DNA of 64,000 nt from Euryodendron excelsum (GCA_033060915.1 CM065377.1:58263683-58327682); one strand, 5' to 3'. Shown: positions 1-12,272, counted from the first letter of the stretch. Notes: generated from the letters alone by a model not told the origin. Numbers and translations are program-made.

Positions 1-1009
1 ATATATATTTTTTAATTACGCCACTAACTTATATATATTTATAATATTATACCACTAATTTATAAATATATATAATATTATACCTACTAAATTTATATAT
101 ATATATATATAATATCCACTAATTTATATGTAAATATAATATATATAAATATAATATTATATCCACTAAGTTATATATATAATATATCCAATAATATATG
201 TATAAATATAATATAATATAATATATTAAATTAACACCTGAATAAATGTCTGTGTGCCTACCGGCTTTATTTTGCTTGGTTTTAGTTTTAAATTTGCACA
301 AGACACAAAAAACATAAAAAATATCAAAATTATATTAAAAATGATAAATAATATATAAATTAGTACTAACAATGTTTACAATTAGAGACTCTGATCGTAC
401 TTTTTAGAATACATTTAGGGTATAAAACGAATCAAGCTACTCGAATTCAATTTAATTTCAACTCTCATTATGTAAACTAGCTACTCCTTAACACATTTTT
501 AAAACTTGTTACTTTTCTAAGTTGGCTTAAATTTGGTTCAATAAGTTTATATATACTCAAAAAAGTTAAATTGCTGAACTTGAGTTGATTGATTCAATTA
601 AAGTTCATATATTGTCTTATTTGTTACAAAAAACCAAATAACAAAGATAATTATTCACATATGCCATTACCAAATCGGCATCTTGGTGCGAGAGACTCCC
701 GGAGTTTGAGGAAAACTAAACATGCGCAACATTAACTGGCGGACGAAAATACTATTGTTCTTTGTATTTTAAACTTGTGAAGTCTAAACTCTTACCTATT
801 TTCTTTTATATATTCATTTATCTTTTACTTTCGTTTACAACCAAATATATGATAGTATTTTATATTCTCTGCCTTTCCCTTTCTCTCAACAAATTAGGAA
901 TCCAAAGATAACGTAATAAAAATTCTCTCTCGTGAAGATTTCTATTACAGTTCTAACCAACCTGTACATTATGTAGTACCCTTATGGTAATTAATTGTAC
1001 AAGCCGTAA
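1..1009. other. AT-rich intergenic DNA with TA-dinucleotide-rich start
   Basis: The first 235 bases are almost pure A/T with repeated 'actaatttatat' and 'taatatta' units, an irregular AT satellite-like stretch. The rest is ordinary AT-rich intergenic sequence. No reading frame with recognisable protein similarity was seen on either strand. Confidence 0.6.
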
Positions 1010-1343
1010 TTGATTGGAGACCTTCACATTGGGCTTAACCTCAAAGATAATTCCTTACAGATCAGCCTTACGTTAACTAGTCCGTCTAAGAATTCAGATA
1101 CCAATGTCAAAATGTTGTCAACATACTGTATTATAATCTTTTTTCGATATTTTATAATTAGGTTAGGGCATTTAATTTTAAATTGTAGGAGTATTACTAA
1201 AGTAAATTTCTTCCATGGTACTACATATAAAAGTATTATACAAAAGCTGGGGTGTCACACCCCCACCCCTTTACATAGTTCTACCCCTGGTAGCCACTTG
1301 AACGTGCCACATACTAACATACTGATTTTGGTAACTCTAAGGT

Positions 1344-1345
<2 letters not shown>

Positions 1346-1386
<41 letters not shown>
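1346..1386. repeat. (CT)n microsatellite
   Basis: Uninterrupted CT dinucleotides. The tract has a positional counterpart in the second copy of the segmental duplication at 11880-11921, so it predates the duplication. Confidence 0.97.
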
Positions 1387-1389
<3 letters not shown>

Positions 1390-2039
1390 TATGTGGCAGT
1401 AAAAAAATAACCTCATTATAAGATTATTAGGTCTTGAAATCTAATCATGATTATAGTCCACAATTAGGAAACAACCACAGCTCGCTAACCAACAGTGGAT
1501 TTGTGGTTTTCCACTTGCTTTATATTGGTTGGTTCTAGTTGACTTTAACTACTATTATGAGCTTACCATTTTTATTTCCAAAACACTTCCATGTGCCATG
1601 TTCCATATTAATAATGATGATCCTCAATAATAGTTAAGGTAGCCCAAGTGTGGTGTGATGAGAGATAGAGAGAGAGAGAAGCCGAACCGAAATAAATGTA
1701 TAAATAGACTAATAAAAAAAAAAGTTTGTGGTTTTGCGAAGAAAGTACATAATTGAGACGCAATTCAGCCCTTTATCTACTCCAACAGAGAGAATGCACA
1801 TATTTCTTTTGCATTGATTATTACTTTGGAAGACAACGGGAGAAATATATGTTGCTTTGCTTGTAGTTTTAGTATGTAGAGAAGGAATTTTCTAATACCT
1901 AACAATTACATGAGTACATCACATTAAGTCTTACATATGATATATTAAAGGTGTAGCATGTGAGGTGCCATTATTAGCAATTTTTAGTACCAAATTGTCA
2001 TCCACGTAACTCTCTCTGACTTGTGTGTTCATGGCTCCA

Positions 2040-2063
2040 AGAGAGAGAGAGAGAGAGAGAGAG
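2040..2063. repeat. (AG)n microsatellite, proximal tract
   Basis: Perfect AG run after 'tgttcatggctcca'. The same flank precedes the single AG tract at 12837-12864 in copy 2. Confidence 0.95.
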
Positions 2064-2400
2064 TTCCATCACTAGTTAATGAGATTTCTTTTCATTTTTC
2101 GTTCAACCTAATATGTCAGTATCTAGGATTCCATAGGTCTCTCTCCCTCAATTTCTTCAGAGAAGTCATAACAAACAAAAAACATGAAATGAAATCAAAA
2201 TGCACACTGTTGCACAACATAGGCTATTTTGTTTCACCCTTTTAGAGAAAAATTTGTTGTGTAAGGTAGGTTGAATAAAATGCACTCAATAAAATCATGA
2301 TTCCTATATCACACATAGGATACGTGAAATTTGGTTTGCTTTTCTTTTATATAGAAGGTTGACCTTTGCTTAGTACTGAAACAGGTTTCACCCATTTTGC

Positions 2401-2404
<4 letters not shown>

Positions 2405-2456
<52 letters not shown>
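2405..2456. repeat. (AG)26 microsatellite, distal tract
   Basis: Perfect 26-unit AG run. Its right flank ('gagtcatcag...', 'ggttaaagtgtgt') matches the right flank of the single AG tract at 12837-12864 in copy 2. Copy 1 therefore has two AG tracts with about 340 bases between them, where copy 2 has one. Confidence 0.97.
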
Positions 2457-2459
<3 letters not shown>

Positions 2460-3559
2460 TCAGCGTCAATTTATTGGTCCATAACACCTGGTTAAAGTGT
2501 GTCGATAGAATTTTGATGTTGTAATGAAAACCGTCAAAGACAGCAAAAGGTAGAATTTTACACATCTTATTCTTAATTTGATGAACCATACTTGGTTAAT
2601 GATCTTGCTTTCTAAATTATTTTCCAATTTAGCTAGCATAAAGGTGATTTGAAATCTGTAATTGGTAATAATACGAGCGCATCATGCTGCCAGTATAACA
2701 TGCACTTTAGTGACGATAATTACATTGTGTGGTCGATAAATATGTAATTGGTAATAATATGTCAATGGTTTGTGGTTGGTAGTCCATTTGTAATATATAT
2801 CCAAACACGAGCGCACAAACAAGTATATTGACATGCAAACTCAACAATCCAAATAAGAAAATTAAAGCACAAGAACCACGAACAACACAAAAGAATATGG
2901 AGCAAAATGAAAGCCGAACAATTTTGTTGGAGTAAAGGCAACAACTACACAACATTTGAAAGATGAAATTTTATATTGAAAAGAAACCTCTTCGGATAAA
3001 ACCTGCACCAGGCCTTTATAAGTAGTTATATGTAATTTTAAATTAACTTTAACTATTAGTAGGAGTTGATCAACATAAAAAAAACTACTAGAAAAATCTA
3101 TCAAGCTCGGTTTGCACTTGTTTACATTCATTAAATTATGTTAGTCAAATCTCGTTGAACTCTTTGTCTTATTAAGCTTTAAAAATAATTCAAGCTGCAA
3201 AACGTTAAGCGTCCAATCACATCGACGGAGTAGCACTGATAGATCCATCACACCATTGCCATTAACCTTTATATATTAGCGAGAGCTAATTTTTGACTAA
3301 AAATTAGAGATTCTTTCTGATTTCTTTGCTAACTTTGCAATGGAATCTTTTGTGCCTTCCACACATCCTTAAGAACTTGTTAACATCCCACGCTTATTGC
3401 ACCATTGCTTTGAAGAATTGATAGATCATTCAGTTGTAACTATAACGAACTTATTAAGTACGTAGCAACTACATTTTTTTTTTGACGACCCAAATTCCGT
3501 TGCTAAAGTTGAATTTGTAAAGATGTGATGGAGGAAGTTTGTAGAAAATAACAAGAAAA

Positions 3560-3840
3560 TGGATAGATAGTTTGAATCCGTTGATTTGCACACGTATATT
3601 GGAAAGCCAACTCTTTTTCAATCTATTGATTGCACATAATATCAGAAAAAATGCATTAATTATTATTGATCCACAAAGAATATTTAAAGCTAGAAGAAAT
3701 AAGATAAACCTCTCTCAAGACTCTAATTGCCCAAAAATTAAGAAATTACAAAAAATTATAAAAAACAACAAAATAAACTAAATTTAAAAATCGCTAATTT
3801 AGAACACCAGAATCGTGCCAAAATTGATAAGGTCAAGTTC
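3560..3840. repeat. Dispersed repeat related to 30470-30810
   Basis: The stretch from 'gttgatttgcacacg' through 'tagaacaccagaatcgtgcca' resembles 30478-30790 ('gttgatttatgcacg' through 'tagaacaccaaagtcatgcca') with many substitutions and indels. It is absent from the equivalent part of duplication copy 2, so it looks like an insertion in copy 1. No ends or coding capacity are recognisable. Confidence 0.5.
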
Positions 3841-4143
3841 TAACTTCCACAAAGAAAGTTATGAAAAATCTTAAAATTACTAAAAAACAAAAACCCTTCA
3901 TTTGAAGCACTAAACGAAATTTCACAAAATTTTGTGTTTCACCATCACTAGGAGTCCTGTTTAGAATTGCATTTTCTATCAACGTAACAAATTTCAAGTA
4001 ATTCAGAAATACTTGCATCGATTGACCTTTTAATAAATCCAATTGCTCCACGTAATTCAATGCCACGTATACTGCATTAAGATGAATAACAACATCGTCG
4101 CAATTAGAAAGCATGTTCTAACCTATTATGGAAAATGCAATTC

Positions 4144-4282
4144 ATTAACCAACTAAGGCTAGACTAGTTGGCTAGAGTTCCTAGCCTTTTTTAAGAGATC
4201 AGGAGTTTGAACCCTCCTCTTCCAAATCTCCTTTCTGGTTTAAGCTCTCCTTGTAATCCTTTTTTATTAATAAAAAAAAATG
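4144..4282 (+). mobile_element. SINE-like element (tRNA-derived)
   Basis: A box A-like sequence ('ctagactagttggctagag') is followed about 45 bases on by a box B-like sequence ('agtttgaaccctcct'), then a body and an A-rich 3' tail. This is the layout of plant tRNA-derived SINEs. Flanks 'atgcaatt' and 'atgtaatt' may be an imperfect target duplication. It is not seen in duplication copy 2. Confidence 0.5.
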
Positions 4283-5481
4283 TAATTTGTTGCTAAAAAT
4301 CCACGGGAATACTTTTGCGTAAACAGTTTCTTGAATTGGAAAATCTCAAGATAGAGCTTTGTGTGGAATCTACACCATATATTCCTTTTAACGACGAGAT
4401 CGTTTGTCATTGTCACGGAGCCTTTTTATGACAACATGACTCTCGTCATAAATTTTTTTTTTTCTCTTGGGTGTAAAAAAATTTAGAAGGAGGGATGCTA
4501 TTCTATTCCAAGACACCAAAAGAAATCATTAACAGCAAGAGTCGAAGCTAAACATCGTAAAAAAAGTATCAAATTCTTACCAATTCAACTAACCCTATTG
4601 ACATCTTTGTTGTAAAATATATCACCTTTTAGGATGAGTTTTTTATGACGTGGTGTTAGATTTTGTGATTAAGTACCGACGACGACCTGACAACAAATGT
4701 AACATCGTCCCAAAACATTTTAGTAACAAGTTTCTTCATTTTTGCAACGAATTTTTGTCACAAAAACCTGTTTTTTTTATTTTTATTTTTTAACACAGAA
4801 ATTGGACTATTTTGATCGTTTCTTTGAGTCTATACATTTCCACTTGGTAAGATTTTGAGAAACAAAGGCAAACATGCACACATTCGAGTTTGCCAACACT
4901 AATTTATTTTTACCATCAAACTCTGAAATTTCAAAAATAATTTTGTAACTTGAATTCTCTATCAGTTATCAATGTGGGGTGTGTGTGTGTATATATATAT
5001 GTATAATCATTGTCAGATACATGCTTTTTCCTCTTCATTTCTCATACTCATTATCATCGCAGAATTACGACAATAACAAATGCATGGACCTGAACAAATT
5101 ATGGAAAGGCCCTATGAGTTCATCAATTGATTGATTAGTCAACAGATACGAAGATTACTGGTTTGCTTTTTCTAAGGAAGGAAAAAATGGACACACTTGA
5201 AGACCAAGCTTCCTAATACTCTATTATCAGTTTTTATTTTGGTTGATTCCTCTGATAGCTACAGTTAGTTTCACATATATATATATATACAACTCAAATA
5301 AAAATTTGGCAATGTATATATATAGGTTTGGTTGTAGTTTGCCTTGAAAGACTTGTAGTTCACTATATAATTTCATTCTTCTAGAATATTGCATGATTGG
5401 CAACTTCCTGCTACATTATTATTCTAATAAAATTGTTTAACTTTCATTTGCTTCCCAATTCTTGGGTGTCCTGTCCGAGTA

Positions 5482-5690
5482 TTATACATATTGACACATA
5501 TAAGTACGATTACCAACTACAGTCGAGTTGTACGTATAGTATACCTCACTGGAATCCATGATACATGCTTTCATGATCATTGACACCCTTGGACCTGCCA
5601 ATGTCCCCGGAGGTATTTTTGGTAGATACGTGTGTGCGCATCCATATAATAATTTCATCTTAATGGTCTGAACATCTGTAGAGGGCAAAT
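5482..5690 (-). other. Unidentified reading-frame fragment shared by both duplication copies
   Basis: A minus-strand frame encodes a stretch containing YLPKIPPGTLAGPRVSM and EVYYTYNSTVVGNR. The corresponding frame in copy 2 (about 16290-16408) reads YLPKLPPQTLAGLRVSM and EVYHTYNSTVVGNR. The two differ by substitutions and by a 6-base in-frame gap. I do not recognise a family. It could be an exon relic or chance; similarity between the copies is expected from the DNA duplication alone. Confidence 0.25.
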
Positions 5691-5971
5691 TAAGAGATGT
5701 TGGCGTTTAGAGGTTTTGCGGTACTAAAATTTAGAATCCTTTGTACAGCTATCAAATTTTACACGTATCACAGTTTAGACATAAGTAACATGTGAAAACC
5801 GAACTCCCGATTTGGGAGTGGAAACCTTTTTCCACTTGGCATTTCTACATTTTATAGTACTATAATTCCAAAGGGCCTCATAGAACAATCAAACTTACTT
5901 ACTCCTAGCTAAGTATTCATATAGCTGTGTCATTTCGTAAGGGATTATTATAAAAAATAGAGACAAATATA

Positions 5972-6491
5972 CAGTGGCCGAGCTAGGAAACTAATACAGG
6001 GGCAACCACTAATTGCAATTAAGAAAAACTTTTTTATGTTTATAATCACTAATAGGACACTTGGATTCATATATATATGTATAATATGTATCAACTTTTA
6101 TACAATATATAAATGGCTTTTTAAAACAAAATAACTATTTAAGGAGGGTGTTCATAAATTTTTAGGTAGGCAAATTGAAAAATATTTCTTAAAATACATG
6201 TGAAAATAAGTTTTTTTAAAAACTTGAGAGGGCATTTATAAACTTTTAGGCGGTAAGTTAAAAAATATTTACAAAATCGTAGGCAAAAATAGGACTTCTT
6301 AAAATTTTTAGGGGGCAAATTAAAAATTATTTCTAAAATCATGGCAAAAATAGGACTTTTCCAACTTAATTTGAGGGGGCCGGGGGACATTTAGAAATTT
6401 TAAGGGAGAAAATTCAAAGTTATTTTAAAATTTATGGGTAAAGGTATAATTTATGAAAAGTTAAGGGGCAGCAGCACTTTCCGGGCATGAC
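5972..6491. mobile_element. Possible non-autonomous hAT-type element (degenerate)
   Basis: Begins 'cagtggccgagctagg', a form of the CAGTGGCGGAGCCAGG-type terminus common on plant hAT derivatives, and ends near 'ccgggcatgac'. The body has repeated 'agggggcaaattaaaaat' phrases with several diverged relatives in the window (27830, 49285, 57830 and 63180 regions). No target duplication was found. Confidence 0.35.
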
Positions 6492-6618
6492 AGAGTAAGA
6501 CTCCACGTTTTAGCATTAATTTAATCGTTGTTGTCACCTATACAACATCACTCATTATACAAACATACATAAGCCACTTTGCCATTGATGAGCTCATTGA
6601 TGCTATTGACCATATCAT

Positions 6619-6621
<3 letters not shown>

Positions 6622-6671
<50 letters not shown>
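6622..6671. repeat. (TC)25 microsatellite
   Basis: Perfect TC run. Its counterpart in duplication copy 2 is at 26817-26858, with matching flanks 'ttgaccatatcatcaa' and 'ttgaccataacatcaa'. Confidence 0.97.
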
Positions 6672-6672
<1 letters not shown>

Positions 6673-7373
6673 ACAATAATTACAGCAAAAAATATACCCA
6701 AATGTAAAATATTGGATCTTAAGTATAACCATGGTTGTTATTATACTAAACTCTATTCCTAATCATAATTATAGTCAACAGCTGAGGAAGCAATCATATA
6801 TATCTTTCTTAGCAAAATGGAATATCTCATGTCTATCTCACTTCTAGTTGGTTGTCTGTAAAATCTCCCTATCATTCTTTTCTTCAATATATCAGCTTTC
6901 GCGTTCCATATTAACATGGAGGGTACCTCAATGGTTACAGCTTCCGTTTTATGAAATTTATTATAACATTTATCAGATCTATACAGCCAATTGGAAAAAA
7001 TAAATCCAATAGAAATGTAGTATCCGTGATTTTAAATACTATTTTTGTAATATATATTTTTTTCTTCTGTGTAATTGATAAACCTGACACTCTAAAGCTT
7101 CAATCTGAATAATTGACCAGCTACAGAGACTAAAAAGGAGGTACTACATCGAGAAGGAGGTACTACCTTCCTACGATATTTTTTTCCTCAATTGTTGCTC
7201 CTTGTTATCTAAGGTCCATGGAGGTCATCTGATATGGACTTGACAAATGCCAAAAGGCTGAGAAAGTTTTATAAAGAAATTCAGCTAAAAAAAATGTACT
7301 ATTTATTGAATTATATATCATCCTTGCGCAAGGGCTATGCTAAAATTTTAGGTATCATAAAAATTCAGGCTGA

Positions 7374-8865
7374 TCATGTAAAGCTCCAAAAATCAATATC
7401 ATTGCTATGAGCTTGAGAGGCTTGATTAGGCCTGTTTGAACATAGCTGCGGCAGATGTAAATGATGATCAAAGTTTAAGCCGAAGTCCTTGCTGCATTCA
7501 TCATAGCAGGGCAATTGCTTTGATGTCTCTACTTGGCCATTGAACTTGGAAGCCAGAAGCTGATCAAGTCCAAGCCACTCATTGAGCCCTTGATCTTCTG
7601 TTTCATCAACTGTGTCAGAGTTGGAAGGATTGCCTTGTTGGGTGCAAGAAGAAGGTTTAAACCCTAGAAGCATCTCTTCAAAACTACACTCCTGATCATG
7701 CAATGGAATGGTTGGACTCTCCAACTCTGGTAGATTTGTGAATCTATCAAGAAACCCGTCACCGATGGCTTTGTCGAGTGAATTATTATGAAACTCCATT
7801 GTGTTATTACTGGTGATGTTGCTCTTTGTTTCATTTTCTTGCTTGCAAGGCTCTTCCGTGGACTTAAGAATTTGATCAAGATCACCATCGTTACTCAAAT
7901 TGTGAATCTGAGTCCACACATCAGTAGAAGTGGATGAGCTTTGAGGACTATCTTGGGACTTATTGTAGTTCTTCTTTCTGAAAAGCCGGCAAACCACCCA
8001 ACCATCGTCTGCCTTTGGCTCTCCTAAGTTACACACCTGCATTTACAGCATTGTCATCAAATAATATTAGAAGGAGCAAGAGAGAGAGAGAGATCCGAAA
8101 ACTTGAGTTTGAAGTTTGAACAATGTGTTTTGAGAAACTTTCGAACAATTCTAAGAGAATTCTTATTCAGAATGATGTGATACTGAGATTTTATAAAACG
8201 AAAGATGACTGGTGAATGCTTTTGTTCTTTGCACTAAACATATGTACCTAAAATTATTTGTATAGCATTACTCATAAGCCATATTTCAATGGAGACAGAG
8301 AGAATTAAATGGCTTACATTGACATATTGCGTAATTTCATCAAGCCGATACTCGTACATGATCCAATCAGATTTATGTCCGCATGGGGCTCTTCCAATGT
8401 AAAAGACGAGAGTTTTCCGCAGTCCAATTCTTCCAACATTGTTGTATACAACCTTATCACGACCAGTAGCCTTCCAAAAACCAGCCTCGGTTGCGCGATT
8501 CGTTCTAGTACCGGTTGGGTATTTCTTGTCTTTGTGACTGAAGAAATACCATTCATTTTGTGAGGTGGATCCAATTTTGCACTTCTCTGCAAAAAATAAC
8601 CAAAAAATAAATAAAAAAAATCCACCAGGATAAGTACAAATTTACACAGCTTCTTAATGTAAGGAGAGTGAAGTGAAGAGGGTACTTCACCTTGAATATC
8701 CCATGGTTCAAGCTTGTTAAGGTCGACAAAGGGAATTACATCGAGGTGATGTATCTTCTCCGGCGCCACTTTCTTCCTCAGGTAGTACTGCAGAAGCTCC
8801 TCTTCTGTTGGATGGAATCGAAAACCCGGAGGGACCTGGGATTGACCATTGATTGATAGATTCAT
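7374..8865 (-). CDS. NAC domain transcription factor, NST/secondary-wall-type
   Basis: Three minus-strand exons: 8691-8865, 8318-8586 and 7374-8036, joined at GT-AG sites to give 368 aa. The intron positions are usual for NAC genes. The N-terminal NAC domain (residues about 11-165) has all five subdomains: [19 protein letters not shown] (A), [18 protein letters not shown] (B), [17 protein letters not shown] then [14 protein letters not shown] (C), [19 protein letters not shown] (D) and [12 protein letters not shown] (E). The opening [14 protein letters not shown] and the [17 protein letters not shown] wording are those of NST/SND-type NACs, which activate secondary-wall programmes in Arabidopsis. 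The 200-residue C-terminal part is acidic, Asn/Ser/Gln-rich and ends DIDFWSFT, consistent with a transactivation region with a WQ/WSF-type motif. Subdomain B is odd: [13 protein letters not shown] has one extra residue and Pro-Phe where relatives usually have Arg-Glu/Asp. Family certain; NST orthology inferred. Confidence 0.93.
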
Positions 8866-9000
8866 CGTTCTTGGGCAGTTAGAATAAGGAAACTAGGATG
8901 TGGGTGCAATGAGAAATGAGAAGACTAGCAGGTTGTGTGATTCAAATGGTACTGCAAACATGTCTATATATATATATATGGGTGTGAGGACATGATCTGA
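8866..9000 (-). promoter_or_regulatory. Probable NAC core promoter and 5' UTR
   Basis: On the minus strand a run of TATATATATATA (plus-strand 8966-8979) lies about 100 bases upstream of the NAC start codon and could serve as a TATA box. No upstream ORF of note was seen. The call rests on spacing only. Confidence 0.4.
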
Positions 9001-9354
9001 GAGTGCTTTCAGAAGGACAAGTATGAAAGCCATTAGAGAGCCAACCACCGTCAATTTTTCTTTCTTTTACACACGGGCATTTTTCATTGTTTGTTTTTAT
9101 AAACCAACTTGATTTAGATTAATGGATTAGTAATCCTCATGTAGAATAATTAAAATCAACTGAACAATAAAGAAAAAGAACAAGAAGAAAACTGACACAT
9201 TAGACGCATGTAATGGGGTTAGGATGGTAGGTTTGAGAATAGATAGACCTGTAGTGGGTTCCACTAAAGCCGTTAGAGGAAACCTTGGTGTAATGTGACC
9301 CTCGACCTGAAAATCTCTTCGAAAAGCACCTCTCAAACCATCACCATCCCCAAG

Positions 9355-9358
<4 letters not shown>

Positions 9359-9415
<57 letters not shown>
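9359..9415. repeat. (CT)28 microsatellite upstream of the NAC gene
   Basis: Perfect CT run of 57 bases, read as (GA)n on the NAC strand, about 500 bases upstream of the NAC start codon. GA tracts in promoters can bind GAGA-binding BPC proteins in plants; a regulatory role here is only a possibility. Confidence 0.97.
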
Positions 9416-9417
<2 letters not shown>

Positions 9418-9441
9418 ACTCTTATAGGGATTTGGCATCAT

Positions 9442-11294
9442 AGTCGCTTTTGCGAGGCTTGATGTTCATTACAGAGACTCTCTTTCCATATTGCTAAATC
9501 TATAAAATTATTTGCGTTTCACTTTCTTCTCAATTGTGTGTGTTGAATATTTGCTTGGGAGGTTGAATTTAAGTATGAACATGTAACAAAGTTTGTTGAG
9601 TGACAGAGATGGCGAATATAATGCATTTATTTTGCGAACTTTCATGATTTTGATTGTAAAAATGATTTTGCGTGTTAGCGAGTTCAAACGTGCGCATATT
9701 TTCCTCAGTTTCTCATAATTGTTATGGTCAAGAGAAGTTAGTACAAGAGGAAACTAACGTAAAATAATTGACTAATGCACCAAAATGTTTCCAAGGATTG
9801 CATGCAATGCAATGGAGAATTAAGCTTTATATTTGTGGTAAGTCCTACAAGGGCATCCGTAAGGCACGAGTTGAGATTTGTTGCTATGAAGTAGTGAGTA
9901 GTTACGAACTGTCATTTTATTTTAGACTATTTTTAAAAATTAGGAGCAACCATTACATAGAATCTACATAGAAGCATTTTACATAAAAAGCTCAGTTCGA
10001 TTTGAAAAGTTTTAACCATTTGATTCAACGTACACTTTTTAGAATTTTTTTTTTTGGAATCATATTTGGCCATCAAATGTTTTTGTACAAAACCAGATGG
10101 ATATAATTATTGAATGATATATATATATATATATATATATGGTCTCTACTAAATAGATAGTAGTCCAACAATTTAAAAAAAAAATGGATTGTATGGTTAA
10201 AAATATTGACAAGAGATGACCACGTGAATCATTACTGCAGCAAAGTCTTGCTCTCCCAAGGGACATAAGCTTCAACTGCAAATTTAAGAAGCGATGTTTG
10301 GATAGATGACTTATACGTTATAAAGTAGTTTTAAAAAGTCGCTTTTTAAATAATTTTTTTAAAAAAAAGTAATTAGACATAAATAATTTTTTTAATTCAC
10401 TTTTTTATTATCACTAAAACAAAATTAAAAAAGTCATAAGTCCTAAACTACTAAATAAGTTAGGGTCCAAACACTTTGAAAAAATTACAGGAATCTCCAA
10501 TTATTAGTTGCAAATAGGCTCTTATCAATCCTACGAAGGCTAATAGCAAAGATGCGGCAGTTCTACCATTGCTATTCAAGTTGTGTGATTGTGATGCACA
10601 TGCTTGACATTTTTCAACTCCAGTTATTTTTTAATGCTTAAGAATATTATGCCTACACTGAGATTTGAATACCGCAACTTAAGGGACAGAATCTAGATTT
10701 TTTAGACCAGGTTTATATATTTTTAGTTGATTTTTTAATGTTCCTTTGTTCCTGTTGATTAGAAACTAGTTATATATAGGAATATAACAAATTGTAAATT
10801 ATGAAGGCTTGGTTGTTGCATTTCATATAATTTTGATATGAAATGTATAGCTTGAGTCTCATTTTCTTCCTAATTATTTTGTTTTGTGCGTGATTCTTGT
10901 GCACTTTGTTATTTGCATTCGTCATAAAGGCATGTATACATATACATATACATATATGTATATATTTTCATCTAGGCAATATTACCTCGTGCACAGAGAG
11001 ACTGCTTGTGTGTTTGAACTAGAAGGCACAAGTCCGAATGGAGAGACTATTTCGGCGCTTGGTCTTGTTTGTTACATATAATAAAATTACCAACTATATA
11101 CAAATCCACTTTATCTTGTAGATAAGCTCAATTCGAACCTACAGAATTTCCCAGAGGCAAAGAATTATTGCCTGACTATAAAAGTGGTTACAAACTCTTC
11201 AACATATATATTTCATGAAAAAAATTACACATACAAATATCTGTGGTCGTTCGTGGTTGTATCTAGCTTCAACATTGCATTTCAATGGTGCAAT
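9442..11294. other. Intergenic DNA between NAC gene and duplication copy 2
   Basis: AT-rich, with short A/T runs, an AT microsatellite at about 10118-10140 and one MITE (10290-10478, listed separately). No gene, RNA gene or LTR signal was recognised. Confidence 0.6.
10290..10478. mobile_element. Small foldback MITE
   Basis: The left end 'gatgtttggatagatgactt' and the reverse complement of the right end ('aagtgtttggaccctaactt') are imperfect inverted repeats. The middle is A/T-rich and the two halves could pair ('agtagtttt', 'gacttat'). This is the usual form of GTTTGG-type plant MITEs. Confidence 0.5.
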
Positions 11295-11321
11295 CAACCT
11301 GAATGGATTGGAGACCTTCAC

Positions 11322-11726
11322 ACAGTTACCAGAAAACTCCTGTTGCGAAACTGTAACATAATTTTAAAAATTTTGGCAAACTCTTAAAAAAAATATCGTA
11401 GAAACTCCATAGAAGCTCGTTTTTTATAATTTTTAGTATTTTTCACGCTCTCAAATCTTGTTATTTAACAATAACATATAAACTTTTAATAAAACTCTAG
11501 ATGTTGTATAGATTTTGTGTAGTATTAGAATTTACTTGATCAAGAAAGCATTCTAAATACTTTATATTGCTTTTTTTAGATTTTTAATATATATATTTTT
11601 TATAAATATCCTATTTAATTTTGTATTACCTAGCATATTCTGTTTTCTATCATTTTTTAGGCTACGTTTTGCGCTTCCATTTTCTATATCGTTTCTCGCT
11701 TCAACTTTTTTTTTCTGGCAACTATG
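11322..11726 (-). mobile_element. Mutator-like MITE with TIRs and 9-bp target duplication
   Basis: Terminal inverted repeats read 'acagttaccagaaaa' at the left and 'catagttgccagaaaa' inward from the right. It is flanked by 'gaccttcac' and 'gacctacac' (8 of 9 bases alike). Duplication copy 1 has the uninterrupted site 'ggagaccttcacattggg' near 1017. The body is the reverse complement of most of 13809-14319. No coding capacity. Confidence 0.75.
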
Positions 11727-11876
11727 GACCTACACATTCAGCTTAACATCAAAGATAATTCCTCTCAGATCATCCTTACGGTAATTAGTCTGTCTGAGAA
11801 TTCAGATAGCAATGTCATATTGCTGAAGTGTCTGGTGGATAAAATTAAGAATAAGATATGTATGACTCCATATGTA

Positions 11877-11879
<3 letters not shown>

Positions 11880-11921
<42 letters not shown>
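11880..11921. repeat. (CT)21 microsatellite
   Basis: Perfect CT run in duplication copy 2, counterpart of 1346-1386. Confidence 0.97.
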
Positions 11922-11925
<4 letters not shown>

Positions 11926-11979
11926 GGTAGGAAAAAAAATGATCTCATTATAAGATTATTAGATCTTAAGTCTAATCAT

Positions 11980-12151
11980 GATTATAGTTCACAATTAGGA
12001 AACAACCACAGCTTGCTAACCAGCAGTGGATGTGTTTTTTCCACTTTGCTTTACATTAGTTGGTTGATTGTAGTTCACAATTAGGAAACAACCACAGCTT
12101 GCTAACCAGCAGTGGATGTGTTTTTGCCACTTTGCTTTACATTAGTTGGTT
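11980..12151 (+). repeat. 86-bp tandem duplication
   Basis: Two adjacent units, 11980-12065 and 12066-12151, both running from 'gatt(a/g)tagttcacaattag' to 'acattagttggtt' and nearly identical. Copy 1 of the segmental duplication has a single unit (about 1450-1535), so this happened in copy 2 only. Confidence 0.95.
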
Positions 12152-12270
12152 GTAGTTGACTTTAATTACTATTATGAGCTTTACCATTTTTTATTTTCAA
12201 AACACTCCCATGTTCCATGTTCCATATTAATAATGACGACCCTCAATAATAGTTCAGGTAGCCCAAGTTG

Positions 12271-12272
<2 letters not shown>

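Larger units (their letters stand above)
1010..7110 (+). repeat. Segmental duplication, copy 1 (compact copy)
   Basis: Long stretches of this segment recur in the same order and orientation at about 11295-28275. Matching anchors are 1013/11297, 1081/11790, 1450/11980, 2020/12820, 3190/13540, 4860/14565, 5030/15220, 5200/15980, 5480/16240, 5700/17620, 6505/26700, 6690/26885 and 7071/28233. Copy 1 ends about 260 bases past the 3' end of the NAC gene. It is the compact copy and preserves empty sites for several insertions found in copy 2. It carries its own insertions: a SINE-like unit, a dispersed repeat at about 3560 and a possible hAT-type element at about 5972. Copies were matched by eye, so identity is not quantified. 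Confidence 0.85.

Noticed and set aside
1010..1402. Open frame with a Ser-Leu repeat tail, and similar SLSLSL or ERERER frames (2347-2589, 6538-6732, 9127-9441, 11724-11930, 12146-12409, 34111-34345, 44951-45160)
   Set aside because: These are translations of CT/GA microsatellites with short AT-rich flanks. No family similarity, and no splice or promoter support.
8314..8563. Frames on both strands across NAC exon 2 (including an unspliced 183-residue reading from 8865)
   Set aside because: The unspliced reading runs through intron 1 into the wrong frame. Splicing at 8691/8586 restores the NAC domain.
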